64,000 bases of DNA, from NCBI GenBank assembly GCA_037447655.1, contig JBBHKE010003410.1:383341-447340 (forward strand). Direction: 5' to 3'. A program made the position numbers and the translations under genes. Shown here in pieces: positions 1 through 10,368 of the stretch. Below the pieces are notes generated by a model. The model had not been told where the DNA came from, made no database searches, and saw only the letters and a program-made list of their open reading frames with translations. Each line of letters begins with the position of its first letter. Position 1 is the stretch's first letter. The stretch is from Zygnema cylindricum (Eukaryota > Streptophyta > Zygnematophyceae > Zygnematales > Zygnemataceae).

Positions 1-24
1 TCGTGATGATGTGAAAGAAAAGAT

Positions 25-101
25 GATGATGATGATGATGATGATGACGTGATGATGATGACGATGATGATGATGATGATGATGACGATGATGACGTGAC
101 G

Positions 102-146
<45 letters not shown>

Positions 147-240
147 CGATGATGATGATGATGATGATGATGATATGATGACGATGAGGAGGAGGAGGAG
201 GGAGGAGGGGAGGGAGGGAGGGAGGGAGAGAGGAGAGAGG
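25..240. repeat. GAT trinucleotide microsatellite followed by GGA/GGGA purine tract
   Basis: Nearly pure (GAT)n, interrupted by GAC and GTGAC units, runs from about 25 to 185. It is followed by a GGA/GGGA-rich purine tract to about 240. No coding signal. Confidence 0.95.
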
Positions 241-1652
241 ACATTAAAAGGATGGAGGACAAAAAGGAATGGAGGATGAATGGAAGGAAGGAAAATGGAT
301 GAAATATCTTGATCTTATAAATAAAATGACAAATGATGGTGGAGGCAGCCAAAGAGGCCCGCTATAAAGACAAACCCCATCTCTCTCCTCGCCGTCACAC
401 TCCACTAGAGTCTTGGCCTTTACTGGTAGCTAGCTTAGTTCACATCCCACCCTTACAAATCATTAAACTGCATAATGGTACTCTTTTGTTTATGTATCAT
501 CTTGCCCCCTAGCATTACCGACCAAAACAGCCCTCCACCTAATCTGATTAACCTTCTCTTAAAACAGTTCCTTATGTACCTACAGCACATAGCCTCAATG
601 CAGAGAGACAACAGAATAAAAACGAGTTCCCGGCCAGTCTTTCAAGAATCTCAATCAATCAGCAGAAGTCAAAAACGTCTAAAATGACATGAAAACAATC
701 AACTCCAAACAACTGGACAACCACTAGGGAAAAAATTTGAAAAAGTGACAATTGAGAGCAAAAACATCATCAGCAAATCATGCAATCAACAATAAGCACA
801 CACATTTCTGACAAAGCAAAACAGTCTCGTTCCTAAAAAACTAGTTTTTATCCAGAATAGCTTTCTACACATGAGAAAATACAAACCCATCACTAGATCC
901 TCGTTGTTTTTTGACAAAACATTTATAAAGTCAAAAAGTTACAGAACTGATACATTAACATTTACACAACCAATCTTCTAGGACAAGTGACAACATTCGT
1001 AGTCAGTCTTACTAATGGAGACATCTACTTTTTGACAATTGCCTCCAGTAATGGATTGCATGACCATAAAGGTAAGGGAAATGAAGAATGCATCAAAGCA
1101 AAAGAAATTAAAGCATTCAATGAAAAAACTGGTGTCTGCATTCACCAGATTAGACATGCAAATGATAACCATTTAACACATAGAATTTACAAGACTGGCA
1201 AGTTTAGAAGGAACTGTAGAAGACCCTATTCAATATAAAATATTTACGTAATGAGTCATGAGCGGTCGACTATTCCACTTCAAAAAGGCTCAACGACAGA
1301 AGTAGGTTGAAACAGTTTTCAAAAAAAATGCTACCTACAGACGGCTCAAAATACACAGGTTCGACAACCAGATCAACTCTACATACTGAAATCCCATCCA
1401 AAGCTGGCCTATAAGAGAAACAACTGCCTGGATCACAAGGAAATTCCTTTCCAAAGAAAAGGTAAACTAAATAGGACCTGGAGTCCGTTTGATATACAAT
1501 ATGCACTGAACCACCAAAATTAGCTCTTAAACCCAGAGGACTGCCTGAAAATTATCATGCCCTTTGGAATTCACGCAATACCTAGCAAAAATAGGAGATG
1601 ACAACAAACAGCAAACAAATATGACAGACTATCTTCAAATAAAAATCCTCAC
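241..1652. other. AT-rich stretch without a recognised gene; should hold the PP2C 3' end
   Basis: About 1.4 kb downstream of the last recognised PP2C exon, which is on the minus strand. I searched the minus strand for the usual PP2C ending (a GS-x-DN-[IV]-T type motif) and did not find it. Small open frames here (for example 1270-1506 minus) show no PP2C or other family motifs. The terminal exon may be too short or divergent to see, may lie beyond the left edge, or may be lost. Confidence 0.6.
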
Positions 1653-4542
1653 CTGGTCCTTCACCACGTCCCACAAGCCATCACTGGCTAAGACCAGAAA
1701 CTCATGCTCATCTGTGATAGTCTCCTCCTGCAAAGACCCAAAACAATGAAAAGAGTTCCAGGACACTCAGTTGGCAGTTTAAAACCTACCTCAATCTGAA
1801 ATGATAAAAACAATAGGCCAACTTGGAAGGTCTAATGTAAATATTGTTCGGTTATGAAATGCCGAGAAGCAACCTCTGCACGGGAAGCCTCCCTTGTGCA
1901 AGAATGATCCTCCCCAAATTGTTTTTCTGACGGTCTTTAAAGCAATACAAAAAAGCCTTGATGCTTGGTTTCACACTACTTTGTTTCCTGCGAGCACCTG
2001 AATCTCTGGATCAGGGACTACATAGCGTTTCAGCAACCTGTCCCCAAAGGCACGAGAGACAGCAAGGACACCTCCAACCCGCCAAGTTCCTGCAAATTAA
2101 ACCACAGAAGAGAGCGGCATAGTAAATAAGAGCCAAAGACAATAGACGTAAGAAAGGAAAAGGCAGTCGCATTGCTCGCTTAAAAGGATACACTTGCAAA
2201 AGTAAACATATTTGCAATGAGAAAATTGACAGAAAATATCTGAAGGGAACTCAGTTGCATGTAAACCCTGTTTAGCAAGCAATTTTCTTCAAAAACCCCT
2301 TCCAGCTCATTGGATCACATAAGAATCGGAAAAAAAAGAAAACTGAGCTGGCAGAATGTTTCACCTGCCCACATGACTGAACCACCGGCTTGTTCAATAC
2401 GTTCTCTCTCATCAGTTCGATTTGGTTTATGGTCAGTTGATAGAGCATGGGCTGTCACGGAGGAAAAACAACAAAACCAGCCAACTGAGAACGAGACGAG
2501 ACTGAAGAGATCAAATATTCTTTAAAATAGCTGTAAATACAAACCTACTGAACATAGCGAGTCTCACCTTGGCCACTTCTGCAGATCACTGCTCGAGAGT
2601 CTCCTACATTTGCAACAAGTAGCTGCTTTCCAACAAGGACAGCAGTTGATGCTGTTGAACCAGCATCTCGATTCTGTCCATTTTCAGCCTTAAGATAATC
2701 GGAATCTGTTTGTTTAAACGTCTCCGCTGTTAAACAAAGGACAAAATGAAATAAGGTGAGAAGAACTCGGTGCATTTTAAATCCCATGAGAGTTATTTCA
2801 AACAGGCTGAGATTGATCGACGTCAACATAAGAACCTTTCCAGTCAAAAATTAATCGTCAACACTAAACATAGTCTGTGCCATGCAGCTCCATCAAGGAT
2901 ACCCTAACAAAAACTGACTGTCTCCATAATCTAATCTCAAATATGCATACCAATTGCAGACTTAGGATCTTCTGCAAACTTAGGGTGGTTGATAAGATTT
3001 TTGAATAAATGCTGCTTCACGTATTCAGCAGCCCTTGACCCTCCATGTCCTGCAAAGACAAAAAAAGAAAAGCAATAGCAAGCCAAATGCAAAAATGCCA
3101 AGTTAAAACCTAATCAATAAATATGGCAATAACTGTAGCAGAGAGTCAATCGCAACCTGTTGATCAAGCAACCAACAAATAAATGTAAACTATACTTACT
3201 CTGCAGACACAATTCAAGTCTCAATGGCACTATCGATGTGTCGACTGTTCAGGAAAAGAGTAACTGGAATGGAATGGAATGGAAATGTAAACAGCAACTG
3301 TGACACAACAGACTATGAAATTAAATTCTTTAATCCATCCAATTGGAAAAGACTGCTAGCAGAAGTTCTTTCAAAATGAACCATCAACCCTAAAACACTT
3401 ATTACAGAAACCAGCAGTGGCAAAACAAAAACAACACTTGTCATTGGACATAAATTTGTATTGACTAATAGCATCGAAGAACGTTACAATTGCTAAAACA
3501 TACACAACTTCAAAAATTTGATAAAAAAATTTAAGGCAGGAACTGCTTTACACATGAATGAAGCATACCATCAAATACACCAAATAAACCGACAACTTTT
3601 TCGCCAACTTTGGCTATTCTAGCATCTTGAAAATCTTCCATGGATGGCCTCTTTCCACGAAGTTGCGAGAAGCCATAGCTGAAGCTCCCATCCTCGCTGA
3701 ACATGGACAGGACAAGAACCAGAGAGAAAGGAGGGAAGGGGGAAACGGAGGGGCCGAGAGAAGGTGACTGGTAAATGGAGCTTATCTGTGACTTCTTGTA
3801 CAATTGCAACCTATGAATGCCATTTTCCAAAGTAAATCTTTGATTGTTTATAAGGATCTGGTTGGTGTACAATAATTATCTTAAATCCTCTAACATTTGA
3901 TCATGCAAACTTTCTTCTCTAGAACAACTCATATTCATCTCAGCGAGTAACAGAGTAATTACTCGTATGCAATTACTAGCGTTACTGGCCAGTAATTGCA
4001 GTAATCGTACAGGAAAAAGTACAGCTCGTACCATTCTCTGTACGATTAGTGCGGTTACTAGCCACTAACGCCAGTAATAGCGTATATGTAATTACCCTGT
4101 AACACATGCAGATCCTGCTTAAGCTCCTGTTCACATTTTCCCCCTTCCCACAGCCAAAATCATCCCCTCACTTCATCCTTTCCCCTTCCTTTCACTTTTC
4201 CTTTCTCAACAGCTCTCCCAATCCTCTCCCTCTCCTACCAATTCCCTTTCCCTTTTCTATCTTCTCTTTCTCTTTCAGTTCTTTTCCCACCCTTTTCCCC
4301 TCTCTTCTCCCTTTATTACGCCATCTTTGCCCTCCAAGCTTCATTCTCCCCTCCCCTGACCGGCTCTACCATACTCCATTTCCCTCCTCTCTTCCCCCCC
4401 CTCCCCCTCCCCCTCCCCCTCCCCCTCCCCTGCCCCCTCGACACCCCTCCTCCTCCTCCCACCTTGTGCCCCCTCCTGTCGCTGGCGTGGTCTGCCCCCC
4501 TCCCACCGCCTTGGACTGGAGCACAGCGTTCATAGAATTCAT
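1653..4542 (-). CDS. Protein phosphatase 2C (PPM family), seven exons, C-terminus not found
   Basis: Metal-dependent Ser/Thr protein phosphatase; in plants such proteins reverse kinase signalling in cytosol or nucleus. Exons on the minus strand: 4542-4463, 3696-3569, 3049-2951, 2726-2568, 2451-2365, 2089-1998, 1727-1653. All joins keep frame with GT-AG borders and give 240 codons. The ATG at 4542 opens a Gly/Thr-rich leader of about 26 residues, then a [10 protein letters not shown] joint as in plant group members. Catalytic motifs occur in order: [16 protein letters not shown] (split by an intron), [51 protein letters not shown] and ASDGLWDVV. The metal-binding Asp and Glu residues of these motifs are intact. 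Family members are usually about 300 residues or longer. The last roughly 60 residues, with the GS-x-DN motif, are missing, so this is partial or truncated. Intron 1 carries a foldback element. Confidence 0.9.
3947..4103. mobile_element. Small foldback (MITE-like) element in PP2C intron 1
   Basis: The outer about 64 bp on each side are imperfect inverted copies: the left arm begins GTAACAGAGTAATTAC and the right arm ends GTAATTACCCTGTAAC, with a short GTAC-rich centre. Inside the arms, CAATTACTAGCGTTACTGGC pairs with GCCACTAACGCCAGTAATAG. The size and structure fit a foldback MITE. No clear target duplication was identified. Confidence 0.7.
4383..4460. repeat. C-rich (CCCCTC)n tract
   Basis: A run of CCCCTC/CCCCCT units next to (CTCCTC)n inside intron 1 of the PP2C gene, directly downstream (on the minus strand) of the exon 1 donor at 4462. 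The minus strand therefore reads GGGGAGGGGG repeats, a strong G-quadruplex candidate near the start of the transcript. A wider pyrimidine-rich zone extends back to about 4130. Confidence 0.85.
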
Positions 4543-4559
4543 CGTTCAGCTTTAGCTAT

Positions 4560-5326
4560 CGGCTCCGCACATGCCTCTCAAAGCAACCCTGAAAAAATAT
4601 CGCAGGAACTGTCGCAGGCACACTTGGAAGTACAGTCACAAGTACAGTCGCAAGTACGGTCTTGGAAGTCGTCTGGCAAGCGCCGGGGGACAGGCGACGA
4701 CCGACAGCGACTGTTGCAGCGCACGAGAAGTAGGGCGATAAAGAAAAGAGATGAGCAGGATTTTGGTCTTAGGAGGGAAGTTCGTCTGCGGGCATGTTCT
4801 TCGTTTAGACCCGTTTAGACCCGATTGGACGCCGCTCGTTGCTTCTAGTTTGGATTTGTTGATTTGTCGAATTGCTGGATTTGTTGGCTTTGGTTGTTTC
4901 GTTTAATTGTTTTTTCGGAAGTGAGGAGGAAGGAGAATAGATTGAAAATTTCATTGAATGAAACTGGTAGATGAAATCTTAGGACGTGGAAAGAATTTTG
5001 CCTTCCGATCGGACGGCTGATGTTCTTTTACATGCTGTACCTGATATTAAAATAGACGTACCTCATTTGGACCTCACAGTCGCCTGCGCGTGTGTGTGTA
5101 ACTTATGAATGTGATCACTGATCACTGATTATGAATGATTGAATGTTTGAATGTGACCTGTTTTACACGGTTTTCAACGTAGCTGTACGGCCTGGTACGG
5201 TGTGATGATTGGGAAGTGAAGACTCGAAGCGGAGCTTTGAATGGGTCAAACATTATCAATTGACTTCTACTTTACAGAGTACGGAGTTGCATGGACGGCG
5301 CACACACCTGAGGAGAGGTACAGTAC
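4560..5326. other. Upstream region of the PP2C gene, no gene seen
   Basis: About 770 bp upstream of the PP2C start. It should hold the 5' UTR and promoter on the minus strand. It has GTACAGTC/GTACGG-type repeats around 4628-4665, and the plus-strand frame at 4624-4818 has no recognised motif. No TATA box could be assigned with confidence. Confidence 0.5.
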
Positions 5327-5419
5327 GTAAAAAATAGTGAGAGCTGCTACGTGGACATACCAAAATCCTTAGGGTAAAAAATAGTGAGAGCTGCTGCGTG
5401 GACATACCAAAATCCTTAG
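5327..5419. repeat. Tandem direct duplication of about 47 bp
   Basis: Two adjacent, nearly identical copies beginning GTAAAAAATAGTGAGAGCTG and ending CAAAATCCTTAGG. The copies differ at one position (CTACGTGG versus CTGCGTGG). Confidence 0.9.
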
Positions 5420-5470
5420 GGTACACACCTAAAACTAATCGAACCAAGTTGTACACTTCCCAGGACACTA

Positions 5471-6009
5471 CACCGCGCAACGTTATTAGTGTCAACGACA
5501 CTAATTTGGGTTCTTAAAATCTTGATTTTTTTCCTCAAATAGGATACATGATTTTAATTTTTCCTTGACGTTAATTAAGGTACCGTACAAAATAGCGTAA
5601 AGGACGAATTAACAATAATATCTAAATAGTGTGGTGTACGGTCGATGTCAGACCGTACATAAATGTACCTTTTCAAGTGAAAATTTTACAAAAAATTAGT
5701 TAAATCAGACGCGCACGCATAGGATCGTGCGCTAAAAACGGGATTGTTCCGACACGTAAATTAGTCTTACATGTACGGATATTTAAATTTCACGACGGCG
5801 TACGATTTTTAATATTTTGTACGGATACATATATTAATGTATATAATCGTACAGCGAATATTCCATTTTTGCTGTTCCCAAATTAGCATAAACGCCGAAA
5901 TTAGAATACACCTTTTTAAAAAAAATAAAAAAAAATCTTAATTAGCGTCAATGACGGTATATTTACTTCCACACTATTTAAACTTTGACACTAATAACGA
6001 TGCGCGGTG
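5471..6009. mobile_element. MITE-like element, family C, copy 1
   Basis: Terminal inverted repeats: the left end is CACCGCGCAACGTTATTAG and the right end, read inward, is CACCGCGCATCGTTATTAG. Each end is flanked by TA (5469-5470 and 6010-6011). Internally it has the family box TAAATAGTGTGGTGTACGGT near 5625 and the same box inverted near the right end. It is AT-rich, about 540 bp, and has no coding capacity. The TA flanks are consistent with a Tc1/mariner-type target, but the superfamily is not established. Confidence 0.8.
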
Positions 6010-6011
6010 TA

Positions 6012-6052
6012 CACTACAGTACAGTACTGTACTGTACAGTACAGTACTGTAT
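6012..6052. repeat. GTACAGTAC palindromic tract
   Basis: Alternating CAGTACAGTACTGTACTGTA forms nested perfect palindromes directly beside the right end of family C copy 1. Shorter GTACAGTAC tracts sit beside other copies of the same family. Confidence 0.85.
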
Positions 6053-6286
6053 GATGCGTCATGACGGGTGCGTCATGAGGGGTGTCTATTGTTGCGCACC
6101 CAATCCCGTCAGCAAATTTGCATCCGTACCAGCGGCCGTCAACACCATAGAAGTCCCATTCGTACGGATTTGGACTTTTTCCCGAAAACTACGTAGTATT
6201 CGCTAGTTTCGTAAATTTCGTAGATTTCGTACGTCTCAGATTGTACGAAAAATTGTACGGACTTTAATAAAAAAAAGACGCTGCGT

Positions 6287-6935
6287 CGTTTGCGCGCGCG
6301 TATTTTTATTTGTCCTCCACTCCGTCTTCAGAAGGAAAATTCCGCCGCTCGCCGCTAGTTCGCTGAACTTTTTAGAGACGCCGTAAATTCCGCCACTCGC
6401 CGCTAGTTCGCTGAACTTTTTTAAGACGCCGTAAATTCCGCCGCACGCCGCTAAAGTAGTTCGCCTAAATTTTTAGAGAAGCCGTAAATTCCGCCGCTCG
6501 CCGCTAGTTCGCTGAACTTTTTAGAGACGCCGTAAATTCCGCCGCTCGCCGCTAGTTCGCTGAAATTTTTAGAGACGCCGTAAATTCCGCCGCTCGCCGC
6601 TAGTTCGCTGAACTTTTTTGAGACGCCGTAAATTCCGCCGCTCGCCGCTAGTTCGCTGAAATTTTTAGAGACGCCGTAAATTCCGCCGCTCGCCGCTAGT
6701 TCGCTGAACTTATTGAGACGCCGTCAATTCCGCCGCTCGCCGCTAGTTCGCTGAAACTTTTAGAGACGCCGCTAGTTCGTTGCAACGAACTAGCTGCGAG
6801 CGGCGTCTCCAAGGCGGCTTCGTATTGCGTCATTTGCGCGCGCGTATGTTTTTTTGTCCTCCACTCCGTCTTCAGAAGGAAACTGCCGTTGGAGACGCCG
6901 TAAATTTCGCCGCTCGCTGCTAGTTCGTTGAACTT
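6287..6935. repeat. 48-bp tandem array framed by a direct repeat
   Basis: Nine or so units with period 48 bp (starts at 6339, 6387 and onward to about 6775). The core is CCGCCGCTCGCCGCTAGTTC followed by GCTGAACTTTTTAGAGACGCCGTAA. The third unit is expanded. The array is entered through a segment with GCGCGCGTAT and CCTCCACTCCGTCTTCAGAA (6287-6338), and the same segment recurs after it (6828-6890), followed by a partial further unit. A short palindrome (CTAGTTCGTTGCAACGAACTAG) lies at 6772-6793. GC-rich units contrast with the AT-rich surroundings. Confidence 0.92.
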
Positions 6936-7741
6936 TTCATTTTTTTTGGGTATTGAATATTTAATATTTTTGAAATTTGAAAGTCAAAATAAGGTACGAA
7001 TTTTAAAATTCCGAAATCGTTTGATGCGCACTTTACGTAGTAATCGATAGTTTAATCCGTGCGTGTTATGCGCATGGGACATCTATGGTCAACACCCCTC
7101 TCTGACAACGCGCGTGGAGATGCCGCCAACCAGTGGATAGTCGAAATACTTTCGATATTGAAAATCTATTAAGAAAGCACGATGGTAAACCACCTGAGTA
7201 CAAAAACGAAACTGAAAAACCTAACACTGTGTATCGGAAGATTTTCTATCCCGAAAATTACGATAAGACTCCATAAGACAAAAAGTACAGGACTCTTTAT
7301 TGTCCAAATTTTAGAAGTACAAAATAGTTTGTCACTTTCTTATAAGCAAATCAACAAACTAAGCACCAGTATAGCAAATATTTCTAATTTCTTGCCTCCT
7401 GAAATTATATGCTTCAAGCCCTAAGCAAATTTCACAGATGATAAAAAAAATTTACATTTTTTTTCTTCTAATGGATTTTCAAGAGAAATTAGGAAGCATA
7501 GGTGGAGAAGATGACTAAATTCAATAACTCCTCGACATGTATTTGGGTGGAGAAAAAAGGTCCAATAGAAATAAGGGAACAGTTTAGAGAATCAAAATAA
7601 TCATCTATAATAGTTTCTCTCTTTGCAATAACAAATCGATCAAGCACACGACAGTAGTCGCGACGACATTGCGGCTTTCGCTTACTAGGGGGGATATGCT
7701 ATTCAACAAGAGGTTTCACATATTTATTTTCCCTTTCCCCC
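6936..7741. other. AT-rich stretch, nothing recognised
   Basis: An 80-codon frame at 7182-7424 (plus) has no family motif and looks like chance. Confidence 0.5.
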
Positions 7742-8302
7742 CAGATCGACGATACAGCCGTTGGTCAAGCGTCCCGACATGGTGGAGTGGTCGCTCGTGA
7801 CATGACTACGAAGAAGGGGCACGGTTATGCCCAACGAGGTTCTATGGATGACTTTATTCCTATAGCAGTTGCGATATTTGGTTCTTTGGGTGTTGCTTTA
7901 GATGGGTTTCTCCATATTTGTGGTTGGGGCTCTTTTTCGAGCGACTGGGTCCTCGGTGCCTTCCTGCTTTGGTCTTTACTTCTTTTTATCATTAACGTTT
8001 ATGTGTGGCTTTACAGCTAGTGTATGCTTCTATCCTCCTTCGATCGTCTGTTGTGGTTATGGATCGCCGGTGTGTTCCAAGACTCCCTCAGCTCATTTCC
8101 CTCGACTTGGGAGACGTAAGGGATTGCTTTTGGTATATATTTTACCATGTTGAGTTTTTGTGAGGTGATGTTGTTTTAAGCACTTTGTTGTGTCCTTGCT
8201 TTAGTGATTGTTGGTTCTTTGAGTATCTTTGTTTTTAAGTGCCCTTTGTATAAATGTTGGTTACTTTCGCACCGGATTCGGCCGGGTGATTAAAAAAAAA
8301 AA
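7742..8302 (+). mobile_element. 5'-truncated LINE fragment: C-terminus, 3' UTR and A-run
   Basis: The plus-strand frame at 7787-8020 contains RHGGVVARDMTTKKG, then DDFIPIAVAIFGSLG, then LDGFLHICG. This aligns by eye with the C-terminus of the larger LINE copy at 41.4-43.9 kb (RHSGVAAQDAVASKERDYA, then FLSFAAKIFGFLDKSFGYFL). After the stop comes about 270 bp of noncoding sequence ending in a run of 12 A at about 8291-8302. That matches a target-primed, 5'-truncated insertion. Reverse transcriptase and zinc regions are absent. Confidence 0.75.
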
Positions 8303-10368
8303 ACAAATTCGGGTACGGCTGGGTAACGGTGAAGTTCCATCGGACGGAGAGTGGAGAGTGAGGATGTTTACAGAAATTTAGACCTCTCCGTACTACGCCG
8401 CACTTGTTTTGTTTTTATTCGTGAAAAACATTTCAGATAATTTTGCCAATATGCTCCAAAGGTCTGGGAGGTAACAATGGCTGTTGGATAATAGTCCCGA
8501 AACATTCGCTTCAAAAGTTTTTGTAAATGGTGATGTTTTTCCATTTTGCCTACTTCTATTCGAATTTAGTTTTTCGTTTTGGCTTTGCCGGCCACTTTCC
8601 ATATTCTCAGATGGTTTTTCTACTTCGTTCATGTGAGAGCTTGTCCACTTTGTCCCAATTTTGTTGCTTTTTCTCTTAACCCCGAAAATTGATCTGGATG
8701 TGACACTTCTCATCAGTGACAGTAGTATGTAATTTCCTGTGTCAATGGTTGTCCATCTCTCCCATAACTTGTACCCGTTTCAAAATCTGTTTCATTTCGA
8801 TGAAGGTGCGACAGATTCAAACCGAATAAAGAATGCCTCCAAAAACATCGGTATCATTTTCCAATTATCAGATTGTACTGGCTGAAAGGGTATTTATCTT
8901 TCTGATAAGAAGAGTGCCCCAAGAACTCGAAATGAATTTGCCCCCCTCCCTGAAAAAAAAAGAACCAAAGACTTCTCAATGTGTAAATCCATTATGTTGC
9001 CCATGTATTATATTCCATGAGTACTAAAAATATAAAGAAAAGCGATCTGGTTTCCCTAAATATTCCTGGGAGGGCACAACAGGCCCCAACAGGTAGCATG
9101 CTTTATAGAAAGCAGTAGCAAAACCATACAAGTACAAAGATACGAAAGAAAAGAAATGTGGCACTGGAGTGGCTCAATAACAGTGGTATTAGAGTACTCC
9201 TTGGAGCTCAACCAAGTTTAGACCCATCAGGATATCTCACATCAATGAGACTGACAAAAGGACAATGATTCAACAGGAAAACAATGTCAATTACACACTG
9301 TTCAGAAGAAAACGACCAGTCAAGTGAAGAACGCCAAATTATGTATCATCAATACAACGAATCACGATTAAAATGCTCAATCGGTTTGCCTAACCAACAG
9401 TGAGTGGAGCGAGTTTGAATACATGATTGCTATTAAAAAAAAAAAAGTCAACCACCAATCCACATGAGATTACATCGAGGAAGGGCTCACGATGACATAA
9501 GAAATGAAGGCATTGCATGTATACCATTCAGAGCTCCAATTTTAAAACATGATGAAAGTACCGATTTAAATACTGATTGGGCAGACAAATCTCCAAAAAC
9601 AGAGACAAGCTGCTCTAGACCTAACTAAAGCGTGAGATCAATTTGCGAATGCTAAAGTCAATAAATATGCTAATGGGTCCAGTTTCCAGGACCTCCATAA
9701 AGGTTCCAGTTTCCAGGACCTGCATAAAGGTCGAGAAAACCCATCTTTCTTGCATTATTGACTTGTCATTCAAAAGAGCTCCTCATGAAATGTAAATCCA
9801 CATAATAAAAAACCGCCGGAATGACTAGTAAGCAACGCTTCTTCTGAACCGGTTAGTGGAGACATTTCTCCCCATCATCATAACAAACCATTGCAAAAGC
9901 GAAAAACTGTGCCACTTGTCGCCACACAAGTCCCTAAGAGGAGAGGTCCTTGCTGCAAACTAAAACTAAAAAAGTGTCGGAATGCTTCTGCTGTTTTGAG
10001 AGGTATAAAAAATCATGCTTTAGGTCAGCTGTTGTCCTTTCCAAGAGGCCAGACAAAGGGGCCATGTCTCATGTCTATGCATGCCAGTCAGTCTTCCTAC
10101 CTACAGTCTGCCGTTGGATATAAGTGGTGCTCGTTCATTTTCGAGCTCCTTTTCACTAAATACTAAAGAGACCTGCGACAAAAAGAACAGAACAAAAACA
10201 GACAAATCAGCAAAGATATACGGTGATGGCTATTCATAATGTAAAATGCGGTACCATCACTTACTCCAAATCGCCTCGATGAGCTACAGCTCTCAAACCA
10301 CTTACCATCTCTCACCGGAACATGTCTTCCCGTTCTCTCATTTTGCAAACCAGCAACCAAACCTTCGC
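8303..10368. other. Two kilobases with no recognised gene
   Basis: A 106-codon minus frame (8713-8393) and a 91-codon plus frame (about 9890-10166) show no motif I recognise. A tandem duplication of about 27 bp (GTTTCCAGGACCTNCATAAAGG, 9679-9729) is present. The right part may include the 3' UTR of the transporter gene. Confidence 0.5.

Noticed and set aside
4106-4555. 149-codon Pro/Ser-rich plus-strand frame
   Set aside because: Antisense to PP2C exon 1 and intron 1; it comes from a C-rich simple repeat.
6339-6775. CRISPR-like array
   Set aside because: Units are contiguous with no unique spacers, in a eukaryotic context; it is an ordinary tandem repeat.
8393-8713. 106-codon minus frame as a gene
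   Set aside because: No motif, no matching exons with splice sites, and it adjoins a LINE fragment; left as unassigned.
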